A DNA stretch of 64,000 nucleotides from assembly GCA_934045075.1 (NCBI GenBank), contig OW203740.1, forward strand, positions 17,807,878-17,871,877, written 5' to 3'. A program made the translations under genes and the position numbers. The notes under the pieces were generated by a model. That model saw only the letters and a list, made by a program, of their open reading frames with translations, had not been told where the DNA came from and ran no database searches. This document shows positions 1 to 10,685 of the stretch, one piece after another. This DNA comes from Yponomeuta sedellus (Eukaryota; Arthropoda; Insecta; Lepidoptera; Yponomeutidae). Numbering within the stretch: the first letter of the stretch is position 1; every line of letters starts with the position of its first letter.

Positions 1-224
1 GAACAGCGTTCTAAGTTAAACAATTTACACGATGTTAATATCAGGGAGGTGTTAAGATTGTGATAATAAGTTGATAATGTTAATCTCTTGTCTCAGTAAA
101 ACTGGTATCAAACAATTCTTAGTAAAACTGGCCGAATACGAGCAGTGATAGAGCACCGGTAAAACGCTGACCTTATATTCGGGGGGTCGTGGGTTTGAAT
201 GCCAGCATGTACCATATCATGTGG

Positions 225-455
225 AATGACGCACTCGTGGAATCCAGTGATTGGAATCAATCACTTGGGTTAGATTAACAACAGGCGCGGACATGTTCAG
301 CATGGGTGGCCATCCCGGGGCTACCGCTAGTGGCATTTTTCCGAGCGCTTCCGTGCTTCGCATGGTACGTTAAGCCCTTGGTGCCGGCTGTCATGTAATG
401 GCAGTCGTTAAGCCATGTGAGAGGCTTTATGGGCGGCTTGATAACTTCTAACAGT
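225..455 (+). repeat. 5S rRNA-derived SINE (SINE3-like) fragment
   Basis: This copy reads from the 5S-like head (GATTGGAATCAATCACTTGG, then a GGATGGGTG-like box C region) through the body motif GGCAGTCGTTAAGCCATGT to the start of the tail. It is the first of more than ten copies in the window. The head resembles the internal promoter part of 5S rRNA, which is why I call it SINE3-like. Confidence 0.7.
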
Positions 456-961
456 ACACCTATTCTCAGACCTACTGAATACCTATACACAATTTTTATA
501 CTAAAATCGGTGAAGCTTGACATTTCGGGGGAGCTTGATAAAAACACTGAGTATAATATAGTTTTTATATTAATAAAAACTTATTAGGCAATAAAGTTAT
601 TCCCATTCGCATGTTTTGAGACGTGTAAAATCCTAATAAAAATATTGTGATGGTATTTTTTTCGACTTTTTCTATGTCTTCGATGGATTAAATAAGTACA
701 ATGTCACACCAAATTCGTAAGGCATGAACTTGATTGTTACATTTTGCAACACGTTTTATAGCCAGGATAAGATAAGATTTAAATATTCTTTATTGAACAC
801 CAGGAAACGCAAACGTAAATTAGCTCATTTAGAAATTATAGAGGCGATGAGTTTAAGTGATTTAATTGTCATTTCATTTCATCTCATATTCAGGATGGAG
901 AGTAAATACTTAAGTCAATCTTCTTCAGGCTGTATAATCCACTGCTGTACATAGCCCTCCC
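456..961. other. No feature recognised
   Basis: AT-rich DNA with short open frames only. Nothing coding or repetitive was recognised. Confidence 0.4.
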
Positions 962-1090
962 CTAATGAGCGCCATAGCGCAAGGTTGTGCCATCATTGGG
1001 GTTAATGCCCATAATCCCCACGCTAGACATGCGGGTAGGGGATCGCAGTTTGGTGGAATTGTACTGCAAGGGGCGCTCGACGCTCGACGC
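962..1090 (-). repeat. Fragment of a lepidopteran interspersed repeat
   Basis: On the minus strand this matches the plus-strand repeat at about 33735-33965 (shared words around GCGTGGGGATTGTGGGCATT). It is probably a LINE or SINE 3' portion. The family was not identified further. Confidence 0.5.
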
Positions 1091-1307
1091 TCGTGCCCGA
1101 CGTTTCGGGACTATGTATGAGTATCCTCGACGGGTCATATATATCTCCCTCCAAAATGGTTGAGACTGATGATGGCGGACCACTGCGTTATGCTCGTGAA
1201 CGTCTGGCCGCAGCACTTACATTGACATTCAGCAAACAGAATGTAAATTCTTTACGTTTAAATAAATTGATTTGATTGATATCGTGAATGATCTTTCTTT
1301 AATATAA

Positions 1308-1450
1308 AAATGAATCGCTGAATGTGTTGGTAAGCGCTAATCTCGAGAACAGCTGAACCGATTTCGGTGATTCTTTTTTTAGAATATTCTTTGAACTACG
1401 AGGATGGTTCTTACGTTAGGCGGTACGAAGTTCGCAGGGTCAGCTATTTA
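1308..1450 (-). repeat. SINE-like repeat, minus-strand copy
   Basis: Matches the plus-strand copy at 5221-5410 in inverted orientation. Shared landmarks are GCGAACTTCGTACCGCCTA and AACACATTCAGCGATT. The copies differ by many substitutions, so the family is old. Confidence 0.6.
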
Positions 1451-1682
1451 AGAATATAAATGATTGTATACCTTTCTAAGCAGGTCTGGCCGCGACGGCA
1501 GTGCATGCATGGCGAGGGTGGCAGCCTTCCGAATGTACCACGGGTGGAATTCCGCTAGCGTTTCATTGTATGAGTTTTGGCACACCGTACAGGTCCCGAT
1601 GGTTTCGTCTGATTCATTCAGACGTTTTAAAAATAGTCTTATAAAGTCTGGAATTAAGTAAGGGATTCAATTGATAACATCA

Positions 1683-1858
1683 ATTACGGACGGCGCAGAA
1701 TGGGCAGGCCCACCACCAGATGGTCTGACGACCTGGTTACGGTGACGGGGAATCTCTGGATGCGGACGGCACAAGACCCGGAAGCTCAGAATACCATGAG
1801 GGAGGCCTATGTCCTGCAGGGAGCGTCAAATGGCTGATGATGATGATGATGATTTTGA
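1683..1858 (+). mobile_element. RTE-type LINE, 3'-terminal fragment
   Basis: The translation contains the GRPTTRWSDDL motif typical of the C-terminus of RTE-clade reverse transcriptase proteins, followed downstream by REAY. The fragment ends in a TGATGATGATGATGATGAT tail, as RTE elements often do. Only the last roughly 50 codons remain, so it is a dead 5'-truncated copy. Confidence 0.65.
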
Positions 1859-1937
1859 TAATTCAGGGAGTCAAAACAGTTAGACTTTAGTATTTCTTAA
1901 TGATTCGCGATACTCATACATAGTTATATATTAAACG

Positions 1938-2086
1938 GGTCAAATCGCGATTATTTATTAGGTAAAACGTAATTACCTTATTTCCCGACGTTTCGGCAGC
2001 GTTACCGTTGCCGTACCTGTAGCGCTGCCGAAACGTCGGGAAATAAGGTAATTACGTTTTACCTAATAAATAATCACGATTTGACC
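1938..2086. mobile_element. Fold-back MITE
   Basis: Two arms of about 65 bp (GGTCAAATCGCGATTATTTA at the left, its near-perfect complement at the right) meet around CCCGACGTTTCGGCAGCG and its complement. The hairpin is almost perfect with a small loop. It has no coding capacity. Confidence 0.8.
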
Positions 2087-2361
2087 AGTTAGATTTTAGT
2101 TTATAAATACATGATTCCTCTAAAACACTCCTCAGAGTAAGTTTAAATACTTAATCTATTTGACTATTTAAACTGCCTCTGGAGTGTTTAAAAGAGTTTT
2201 ATATTTATAAACAGAACCATAAGTTTATGATATTATTACGGTGATTATTCATATCTCAATGCTTAGTAAGATAAATAATGCAAATTTATCATCTATAATA
2301 AAGTGGGCCTGCATAACCGGAGCTATGAGTAAATGGCTTAGGTATTTCAGTTATACATGTA

Positions 2362-2515
2362 TTAAACGGTAAACCCGTTCGCAATAATCGCAATTATTTA
2401 TTCTATTAGGTAAAATGTAATTATGTTACCTTAAATGTAACATGGGGATGGGGGATCAAGGTAATTACGTTTTTCCTAATAAATAATAGTAATTAGACCC
2501 GTTCAATACATCCAT
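2362..2515. mobile_element. Degraded relative of the 1938-2086 MITE
   Basis: It carries the same end sequences (AATTATTTATT...TAGGTAAAATGTAATTA and complement ending AGACCCGTTCAA) in inverted arrangement. The central CGACGTTTCGG part has been lost. Confidence 0.6.
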
Positions 2516-3149
2516 GCGTTCAATATATTATTATGTATGAGCACTGAGAGTCATTAAGAAATACAATTAGGTATTTTAGTCACAACAGTCTGTTAATTGC
2601 AGCTCTGAAATGTGTGTATCACTATTTATGTTGCGTAGGATATTATCATTATTACTTAATTAATAAAGCAGCTCACACACAAGCTTTAAGCTGATGCCTG
2701 GATATCACTTTTGCATGGAATATAACTCTGCCTGTTTCTAATTAAATCCCACCATCCTTATTTGTCCATTGCAAGACATATCATTGCATCGTGATACATA
2801 ATAATACAGTTGTCTACTACGTAACTATGATTTAAAATTTATTCACGTGCTCTCAAAATGTATGGTGTGCAATAAAGAGTATTAATCTAATGTAGTAATT
2901 TCGATAACATGTTAAGTTGTTCCACTGACTATCAAACTGGTGTATTATATTTGTGATGGGCTAAAAATTTATGGTATAGATAGACAGAGCACACTATTGC
3001 AGTCAGAAAAAATAATACAACCATGGTTTCCTAAATCTAAGTAATGTTAGTCTTATCGCTAACAGCGATTTCTTCCAGACAATCCTTGGATGGAGAAGAT
3101 TGCATGCAGAATATAGTCGGTAGGTGTATGTTTAACACATTTTAATAGA
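2516..3149. other. No feature recognised
   Basis: AT-rich intergenic DNA. I see no coding frame, RNA gene or recognisable repeat. Confidence 0.4.
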
Positions 3150-3385
3150 AACTAGCTGTGTCATCAATAAACAGAACGAATGAACAGAAACTGAACGGAA
3201 TGGATTATTGATTTTCCCATGGGAATAAGATATTTTCCCTGCAGTAAAATGTAGCCTGTGTTATTCCAGGGTGTCAGCTAACTCCATACCAAATTTTATT
3301 GAAATCGCTCCAGCTGTTTAGATGTGAAGAAGTAACATACACATTCACAAACTTTTGACTTTATAATATTACATTAGTATGAATT
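3150..3385 (+). repeat. Lepidopteran SINE/LINE-tail repeat, copy 1
   Basis: Begins near CTAGCTGTG and includes GGGAATAAGATATTTTCC, GGGTGTCAGCTAACTCCATA and GAAGAAGTAACATACACA. The same order recurs at 14027-14455 and, inverted, at 56925-57145. Confidence 0.65.
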
Positions 3386-3437
3386 GTGATTGTATACATA
3401 GAAATAAACAATTTCAAATTGAGAGGAAGGCAGCAGA

Positions 3438-3655
3438 TTAGCCTCCTAAGCCCTGGCGTCCTAGAAATAAGACATCACGAATAACTTCCTTAATTCACAC
3501 CCACCCATGATTTAGCAGGAAGTTCGGAAAACTTACTGTTCCAGGTCCAATATTTTCCTCATCATTTTTGGACAACAGGAGGAAAAAAATCTATAATATC
3601 TACGTAGTTTTAGAAGACTTGAAGTAACTATTACCGCCAGGGCTTAGGAGGTTAA
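3438..3655. mobile_element. MITE with 21-bp terminal inverted repeats
   Basis: The left end TTAGCCTCCTAAGCCCTGGC and the right end GCCAGGGCTTAGGAGGTTAA are complementary. A truncated copy lies at 38478-38656 and is itself joined to a mariner element. Confidence 0.75.
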
Positions 3656-3885
3656 AGTAATTTAGGAGGTTGAATGCCGCTGGACCTCACTCTGCACCAA
3701 TCATGAACTGCGTAATGGCAGTAGAAGCACGAATAGTTTGCTTATTCTATTTAGATAAGTACGAAAGTGCACCTTATAAATGTGGGTAGTTAAAAAGAAA
3801 AAAAAACAAAGTTTACTTGGCTATGACGACACTAAGACTTGTTCTGTCACAAGTTTTATGTTTTATGGAGTAAAAGGTAGCTCAC

Positions 3886-4097
3886 CTAACCCTCTGTGCA
3901 ACCGTAGCATAGTTCTCGACCCGGAAACGAAGCCAGACTTGTCATGTAAGCTAGTTTCCTTTTCAAACTTCATCATTTTCTTGAAAGACTCGTAGTACAG
4001 AGCATTTTCACCCTCTCTGTGCTTTTCCATAACCTTTATCTTGCTCTTAACATCGCTGCTCACAAACGAAAAGACTGTGCCGATGAGGTTCAAAAAT
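3886..4097 (-). CDS. CPTP: Ceramide-1-phosphate transfer protein, coding exon 2
   Basis: This exon encodes the core of a glycolipid-transfer-protein (GLTP) fold, with FLNLIGTVFSFVSSDVKSKI near its start and SGSRTMLRLHRGL at its end. In the CPTP branch of this family the Asp and Lys of the first motif and the Arg residues of the second hold the phosphate head group of ceramide-1-phosphate, which the cytosolic protein carries between membranes. The acceptor (CCCAG before the exon) and donor (TTAG then GTGAGC) are clear on the minus strand. The exon begins by completing a Lys codon from exon 1 and ends in phase 1. The following C-terminal exon or exons, which should carry the conserved His and the C-terminal helices, were not found between 1 and 3885 and probably lie outside the window. 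Confidence 0.85.
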
Positions 4098-4165
4098 CTG
4101 GGAAAGTAACAGCTGGTTCATGGACAAGAAAATAGTAAAAACAAGGCAATTGATTGAGCACCTAC

Positions 4166-4284
4166 TTGACTAGCTCATTGTAGCCGTCGATATAGGCCTC
4201 TACGATCACATCGTCCTCTTCTTTTAGGCTCCTTTGGAAGCTGCTTTGGACGTAGTTCAAGTCCAGCGTATTTTCATTGGACAT
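4166..4284 (-). CDS. CPTP: Ceramide-1-phosphate transfer protein, coding exon 1
   Basis: Begins at the ATG at 4284 (MSNENTLDLNYVQSSFQRSL) and ends in phase 2 at the donor AA|GTAGGT. It joins in frame to the exon at 3886-4097 across an intron of only 68 bp. The Met was chosen because it directly follows a good splice acceptor (CCTAACAG then AT), which suggests a separate 5' untranslated exon upstream. The joined N-terminal half shows the GLTP helix order, including EEDDVIVEAYIDGYNELVKF. No signal peptide or membrane segment is visible, as expected for a cytosolic lipid transfer protein. Confidence 0.82.
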
Positions 4285-4899
4285 ATCTGTTAGGAATTGC
4301 GATAAAAAATAAAAATCTGAAACGCTCACGCAAACACCGAGCACACAGAGATCCCCCCTGCTCTGCCCTGCTCCTGTCACAATTTCACAAATTGTACTCT
4401 GTAGTCTGTGGATCGCCCATGCAGTGTTCCCAACTTTCAGAAATTTATTTCCCCTAAGTCTAAATCGTAACTTCCTCCTAGAGTTCCTCGCTTATAAAAC
4501 TGACAACATAGTGTAGGGAGAGAGAGAGAGAGAAATAATTTATTCAACGGCACAATACTAAAAACATAACAAAACAGTAACAATTTCACAAAACACAACA
4601 AAATTATATATATTTTTACACAAAGTTTACAACACATTATAAACAGAGGAAAAAAGAAGCAAGTAAGAGAACAGAAAAAACAAATAATGGGCGAAAAGAC
4701 ATTTAAGTAACATTTAACATAAAGGAAGGCATACAGACATAAACATGGATTAGATAAATATGGATTTGCAAAACAATAATAATAATCTATGTTTTGTTTA
4801 AAGTATTGAGCCCCTGAAATGGTTCCCGACTCAGCATGTGTTGTAGGAGCCACCGAGGTATCTGCCTACAACGCTGATATTCTGTCGAGACCATATAGC
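4285..4899. other. Non-coding; (GA)n tract and possible LINE tail
   Basis: It holds a short (AG)n run at about 4518-4533 followed by AAATAATTTATTCAACGGC, which read on the minus strand resembles a retroelement 3' end. The 138-codon minus-strand open frame here has no recognisable domain and was not called. Confidence 0.35.
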
Positions 4900-5098
4900 G
4901 GGTTAGTTGTGAGTTTGTGAAAAATAAAGTGATAAAATTTATTGTAAGTAAACTGAAACGGTTTGAAAAGTGTGTGCCTAAATACTTGTTATGTAATATA
5001 TCGGGTTAGTTGTGAGTTTGTGAAAAATAAAGTGATAAAATTTATTGTAAGTAAACTGAAACGGTTTGAAAAGTGTGTGCCTAAATACTTGTTATGTA
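4900..5098. repeat. Perfect 103-bp tandem duplication
   Basis: The segment beginning GGGTTAGTTGTGAGTTTGTG is repeated immediately, with a period of 103 bp and no differences seen over the shared length. This indicates a very recent duplication or replication slippage. Confidence 0.9.
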
Positions 5099-5220
5099 AA
5101 AATGTAGTGTGATGCAATGTGTCAGTCTGTGTCTGAGAATACTGTGCCGGTAAGCTATACTATAGTAAAACATTTTACATAGAATATATATTATGATATA
5201 CCTATCTTTTTTATATTTAC

Positions 5221-5410
5221 TAGCTGACCCAGCGAACTTCGTACCGCCTACCATCGATTCTTTAAGATTTTAAATTTTTGCTTTTCGTAAGAACCATCCT
5301 CGTACTCGTACTACAAGAAATATTCTAAAAAAAGAATTAGCAAAATCGGGTCCGCTGCTCTCGGGATTTGCGTTTACCAACACATTCAGCGATTAATTTT
5401 ATACTATAGA
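5221..5410 (+). repeat. SINE-like repeat, plus-strand copy
   Basis: Starts AGCTGACCCAGCGAACTTCG and ends near ACATTCAGCGATTAATTTT. It is the inverted relative of 1308-1450. The 5' word is common at the head of arthropod SINE-like repeats. Confidence 0.6.
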
Positions 5411-5794
5411 TAAAATATCGGTTCTCATTACTGACTAAGATTAATTAGTTCGTTAGTTTTGTGACTGTAAACTAATTTTATTCTAAATTATAAATGATTG
5501 ATATCCCTTGACTTGTAAAGAATATTACCAATAAATTAAGTCTATGTTTAACCCCTAAAAAAACTCTTAAATGTTTACAATGAACAAAAATTATTACGTA
5601 AATTTAAACTAGTAATACTTGATAAATAATAAATAACAAGCACTCTGTTAAACTATTTCATATTTTTTTACGGTAATTAAATTATTCAGTACGTTCAAAC
5701 ACATAAAATCCTACATGTAATCATTAAACAAATTTAGTGAATGGATTAAATTTTGTGCAAGATTTCATAGAATCTACAAGACTCAAATGTTACA
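5411..5794. other. No feature recognised
   Basis: Very AT-rich DNA without a coding frame or clear repeat. Confidence 0.4.
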
Positions 5795-6393
5795 CTATTT
5801 TTATTTTTAATGCACTAACCCGTGCTAAGGAACAAATTTAAAAACCTATTTAGAGGCTAAAAATTTCACCCATGCCGGGATTCGAACCCGCAACCTCTGG
5901 CTATCCGTACCAGCGCTCTACCAATTGAGCCAATGGGCGACTCACGGTATCAGTGAAATTTCGAACCTCTTTACAATATTCTCTGTATTACGTACAGGCA
6001 GCGACATCTGACTTAAGCAAATTGCATTACATCCCCGACTACCTACTTTGCAGTTAGGTTTAACATCGGAACGATATCACTGTACCCACATGATTACACT
6101 ATTTTTTTTTTTAATGCACTAACCCGTGCTAATGAACAAATTTAAAAACCTATTTAGAGGCTAAAAATTTCACCCATGCCGGGATTCGAACCCAGCGCTC
6201 TACCAATTGAGCCAATGGGCGACTCACGGTATCAGTGAAATTTCGAACCTCTTTACAATATTCTCTGTATTACGTACAGGCAGCGACATCTGACTTAAGC
6301 AAATTGCATTACTTACAGCCCTGACTACCTACTTTGCAGTTAGGTTTAACATCGGAACGATATCACTGTACCCACATGATTACACTATTTTTA
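5795..6393 (-). repeat. Two minus-strand tRNA-Ile-derived SINEs in tandem
   Basis: Two units with a spacing of about 302 bp. Read on the minus strand, each has a tRNA-like head with A-box (GGCTCAATTGGTAGAGC) and B-box (GGTTCGAATCC), then a body ending near the AGCACGGGTTAGTGCATTA motif. The head most resembles insect tRNA-Ile (GCCCATTAGCTCAGTTGG type). The second unit lacks about 28 bp between B-box and anticodon arm, so it cannot fold as a tRNA. Together with 6394-6900 they form a large inverted array. Confidence 0.75.
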
Positions 6394-6900
6394 TTTTTAA
6401 TGCAATTTGCTTAAGTCAGATGTCGCTGCCTGTACGTAATACAGAGAATATTGTAAAGAGGTTCGAAATTTCACTGATGCCGTGAGTCGCCCATTGGCTC
6501 AATTGGTAGAGCGCTGGTACGGATAGCCAGAGGTTGCGGGTTCGAATCCTGGCATGGGTGAAATTTTTAGCCTCTAAATAGGTTTTTAAATTTGTTCATT
6601 AGCACGGGTTAGTGCATTAAAAAAAAAAATAGTGTAATCATGTGGGTACAGTGATATCGTTCCGATGTTAAACCTAACTGCAAAGTAGGTAGTCGGGGAT
6701 GTAAGTAATGCAATTTGCTTAAGTCAGATGTCGCTGCCTGTACGTAATACAGAGAATATTGTAAAGAGGTTCGAAATTTCACTGATGCCGTGAGTCGCCC
6801 ATTGGCTCAATTGGTAGAGCGCTGGTACGGATAGCCAGAGGTTGCGGATTTGAATCCCGGCATAGGTGAAATTTTTAGCCTCTAAATAGGTTTAAATTTT
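6394..6900 (+). repeat. Two plus-strand tRNA-Ile-derived SINEs in tandem
   Basis: Same family as 5795-6393 but inverted, with a spacing of about 309 bp. The first unit starts immediately after the end of the minus-strand pair, so the four copies are arranged as a head-on palindrome of roughly 1.1 kb. Confidence 0.75.
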
Positions 6901-7544
6901 TTTTTTAGACTCAAATGTTGTCAAAGTCATATCGTCAAAATTGCCACAGCAATTTTTTTTGTCTAACATAATATGCAGAGATTATTTTAGAACTTTATGA
7001 TATGTACTCATCCATCTGAAAACAAAACCAAGGCAAAATAATTAGAATTATATTATTAATTGGGTTTTTTTTAGAAAAAGTACGTGGGATTAGTCACGAA
7101 GACTAGGAACAGACAGGGCGGAGCTAGGGATTGAACCGTTTACTGAACTGCAGGTTTTACTTCATTTCATTAGTATTGTGTTGCGACTGTCATCATTGAG
7201 CCCTAGAAAGTAACGAAAAACGTTGCCAAAGTAACACTCTGGCAACACTATCAGCTAATTGAGCTGTGTAATTGACATTGACAGCATTTTTCCCTCAGAT
7301 TTTTCCTGTACAATCTCAAATTAAAAAAATTATTCTCTCTCTGTTAGTTATATAGGGTTCCGTACAGCACGGTGCCAAATGGGAACCAAATGCCAGCTTT
7401 ATTATGTATTGAACCTTAAAATATGGCATGTTAAATCTCGGTAATCACGTTATTGTGGCGAAATAATTAAAAAAAGTATGATATAACGTGGGTTCGTACA
7501 AGCGTTTTCTACGCTTTATAACAAATAATCTCTCGTAGCCCCGG
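6901..7544. other. No feature recognised
   Basis: AT-rich spacer. No coding or structural signal was recognised. Confidence 0.35.
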
Positions 7545-7690
7545 CTGCCTAAGTTTTCTTAAACGATCACGAAGGTTAAGCAACATAGGGCATGTTCAGG
7601 GCATGGATGGGTGACTGTCCATGACTAACGCTAGTGGATTTTTTTCGAGCGGTTCCGTGCTTTGAAAAGTACGTTAAGCCCTTGGTGCCC
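7545..7690 (+). repeat. 5S-derived SINE, 5' half, split by an insertion
   Basis: It contains the 5S-like head (CGATCACGAAGGTTAAGCAA, then GGATGGGTGAC) and continues to TTAAGCCCTTGGTGCCC, where it breaks. The matching 3' half resumes at 9634 with the same TTGGTGCCC. The two halves are in the same orientation, so they are best read as one SINE interrupted at 7691-9633. Confidence 0.75.
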
Positions 7691-9633
7691 AGCCTAGCGC
7701 AAGTAGGAACTTTGAAATTTTTGTTCGCATTTAGCCCCGTTTTAATGGCGGACATATTTTTGTCTCACTCTTTAATACTACTTACTCTTTCTTTGCTGTC
7801 AATGTCAAACTGAAATTAACATAACAAATATGGCGGAACGCGGCACATATTAGAACGTTTTCTAGTTAAAATTTTTGTGTTTTAAGTTTGTTCAATTCTA
7901 GCTGTGTGTATCTTGTTGTACAGTGTTTAGTGATTTTCTTTTATTATTGGCATTGATCGGATGGTGTCGAACTTGTGCCATTTGTAAAATAAGATGCAGC
8001 CGGTCAAAGGGTACCAAAAGAAAGTTTATGGGTAAATTTCCTAGGGATGATGACCGGTAAGTATTTCTGGCTACAGTTTTTGTCATCTTGCACAAGAGCA
8101 AGATCATAAATTATGTTAAATAACGTAATTAATATACTATGAGAAAAATACTCAGATGTTTCAATGTCATAGTGATGTGCCATACACATATTCAATATCG
8201 ATAAAAAAATGTCTGATAAGTACCTTGGTCAGAATTACTACTCAGTGTATGACGGGTGAATTGCTGTAAGCCATAACAATGTTTCAACGATGCACTATTA
8301 GTGGCTGCATTGAATGTTGTTTTTTTTTTAGATGCAGACAATGGGTGAAAATTGTGGAAGATCTTATATCGTATATCCCCATCGAAAAACTCCACCAACA
8401 TAAATATGTTTGTAGAGATCATTTCCGGCCGAAAGATTTTTACAACTATTTTAAAAGGAAGCCGATTAAAGAAATGGTGAGTTGTGTTATAAACTTATAA
8501 TGTAACACTTACTACATTTCATGAATAATTATGTAATAAAACACAAAATACGCCTTGCTTTACGTCGAACATTTGAATATATTTTGCTCCGTCATTTAGA
8601 ACGCAATATTATTATTACGCCTTAATACGTAAATGACATACTTTGATAAACATTTTTTTACAGGGCTGTATCTTCTCTACTTATAAATGCGCCTCCTCTT
8701 CCTGATTACTTACTAGCTGAGTTTCCTTACCACGTAGCCACGTCGCATCACTTGAAACTGGTTAGTGATTGGAATTACTAAAATATTTTTTTTTACTAAT
8801 TTTTAACTTAAAATATTTTTTTATAAAAATGTATTTGATATTTACATAGTCAATTATGCAGTTATGTGGTAAACAGGAACAAACTATTTTTTTTTCGGAC
8901 TATTCTTGCAATTGTTTGTTTTCAGATTCAGCTATACAAAAACCTATTAGTTGTCGAGCTTCACAAAACAACTCTGGTACGTAGACTTTTCATGTATCGC
9001 TGAAGTTTTTTGTAACTAGAGTTTGTTTACTTTGATAAATTACAAAGTGTTATCATTTTCAGCACCTTGTACAGGAGCCAAAATATCAGCTGTTGCTATT
9101 GGTCCAGTAGGGTTTGACCACAATTATTGTGGCCTGGAATCTCAGCATATTTATCAGAACTATCCCGGTAAGTAGCATAGTTTACCAACAAATTAATAAT
9201 CAATAACGACTCAACTTAACTTTTTTTGACGATTTCAGCACCTGAATCCAAACCACCGATTGATTAAGTTCGCTCAGATTGGACACCTCTAAGGAAAAAC
9301 CAAATAGCTGCTGAAATAAATTCAATAGACCTTGACCACAATTATTGTGATTTGATAATCAATAATAAAATACTAATTTCATTTGTCGTTTTATTGAAAA
9401 CATTGATTTTTATTAATTTTATTAGGCTAACTGCGGAGCCCCTGGATGAAAATTTATCGATATCGATAAATGTAGTACCAATGTAAGTGGACGTCCCTAA
9501 TGCACAGACAAGTTGTTATGTTGGTAGCACTTTTGACATTGCATTTTTGCTCTATTGGTTGGTATTGCTAACGGGGCTAAACTCATTACAAAAGCATATA
9601 GGGAGGTCCCGTCTCTTATTTATATGCTCTGTG
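7691..9633 (+). mobile_element. 1.94-kb insertion carrying a THAP-domain gene
   Basis: The segment sits between the two halves of one SINE and is bordered by a direct repeat of 9-10 bp (TTGGTGCCC at 7682-7690 and 9634-9642), which looks like a target-site duplication. Inside it are mirrored inverted repeats: TTTAGCCCCGTT at 7730 with its complement at 9570-9581, CAATGTCAAA near 7799 with its complement near 9532, and AACATAACAA near 7817 with its complement near 9512. The extreme ends do not match each other. This is compatible with a decayed DNA transposon related to THAP-bearing P-type elements, or with transposition of a host gene. Both are inferences. Confidence 0.55.
7961..9369 (+). pseudogene. 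THAP-domain gene, intron-containing, broken
   Basis: Six exon-like blocks can be read: 7961-8056, 8332-8476, 8664-8760, 8926-8976, 9063-9167 and 9239 onward, each bordered by AG/GT signals. Exons 1 and 2 join (CG|A) into a complete THAP zinc finger. It has CAIC, then 50 residues, then CRDH, giving the C2CH ligands, with the conserved FP and the Trp of RQW. Exon 3 starts with AVSSLL, like the family's AVPTIF box. Exons 5 and 6 each carry DHNY, the HCF-1-binding motif found in many THAP proteins. A polyadenylation signal lies at 9364. Lesions: the ATG at 7961 is one base out of frame with the zinc finger, exon 3 is out of phase with both neighbours, and TAA at 9265-9267 precedes the second DHNY. 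It is therefore a relic, or my splice model is wrong in exon 3. Confidence 0.7.
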
Positions 9634-9840
9634 TTGGTGCCCATTAACGACTGCAAGTAGATGGCAGTCGTTAATCCAAGTCAGAGGCTTTAGGGCGGCT
9701 TGAAAACTGACAGTAAGACCAACCACTGGCCTAAGACTAGGACTAGTGCGGTCCGGATTGGTGGAGGCTTGCAAGACTAACTTCCTTAGGGAAGTGACTC
9801 GTGCCCCTTGGTGGCCCGTATGCAATGGGTTGATGATGAT
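9634..9840 (+). repeat. 5S-derived SINE, 3' half
   Basis: Continues the SINE interrupted at 7690: TTGGTGCCC, GATGGCAGTCGTTAATCC, then the tail ending GGGTTGATGATGATAA. It is diverged from the other copies, in line with an old insertion. Confidence 0.7.
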
Positions 9841-10478
9841 AACAAAAAAAATAACAAAAACTGACAAAGTATGAGGCTAGTGATTGAAAGAAACACATTT
9901 TTGCTAATTACCTACGTTACCCGCCGTTTATGATGATGATGATGCTATATAAAATTACATTCGATAACACATCTACCTTTACATGTACCTATGCATTTTG
10001 CATTGTCTGTTGACTGTACAACTGTACGGAACCTTCAGTGCGCACAACTCGCACAAGTCAAACTGTATCGAGTAGCGTTTCAAAATCAATCTCTTGTTGA
10101 CATCAGACTTTTTCCTTACTCTGTGATTTTGTTTTGACAGTCGAGTTTGACAGCCCTGCATCGGATTAGAATAAAGTTCTGCCGAATCAGTTTTCCAATT
10201 TCCAAAACAAATAAATCTTCGAAACCATTAAAGTTACTGTTCATTTGATTCCAATACAGGCGTTCATTGTCACTAGTGAGTTGCCGCTACTTTATTTTTG
10301 ATTAACTATTAGCGTCGTGGAATAAACTGTACGCGAACCCACCTACGTTTTATTTTTAGTTCCTCTTGATGAGATTATTATTACAATAATTATATCTTTC
10401 CACTTCCCATAACTGTTTTTCTGACTACCTACAGCCAGACCATTAGATCGGCCATTTCGTTGCAGGTAATGTTAAGCA
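9841..10478. other. Probable kenny 5' region
   Basis: No repeat family was recognised apart from a short (GAT)n run. Just upstream of the kenny ATG, a TTGCAG acceptor-like site at about 10465 suggests that a 5' untranslated exon ends further left. I could not place the promoter. Confidence 0.35.
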
Positions 10479-10685
10479 ATGGCCGCAAAACTGGACCTAA
10501 ATGAGGAAGAGTCCTTCATCATCCTTGGTACTTCCCCCGGAACCAGTTTGGATATGAAGTGTAATGGGGAAATCAGCTCTGATATGGATACACCCCTGAA
10601 AAAGTCCGAAATGGAAGATGCCATGAAGGACTTGTCCATAGAGGCTAATCAGGCTTTCAAGGCCCATTTCAAACTTGGAGATTGT
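10479..10685 (+). CDS. key: kenny coding exon 1
   Basis: The ATG at 10479 opens 69 codons ending in phase 0 at TGT|GTAAGT. Residues 9-16 are EEESFIIL: an acidic stretch followed by F-I-I-L, the form of an LC3/Atg8-interacting region. Drosophila Kenny is known to be recruited to autophagosomes through an N-terminal motif of this type, which supports the start choice. The rest is a low-complexity acidic segment leading to a helix (MEDAMKDLSIEANQAF). Confidence 0.8.

Noticed and set aside
4437..4853. 138-codon hydrophobic minus-strand frame
   Set aside because: AT-rich composition gives Leu/Phe/Cys runs. There is no signal of a membrane protein family, and it overlaps a GA repeat and a likely retroelement tail.
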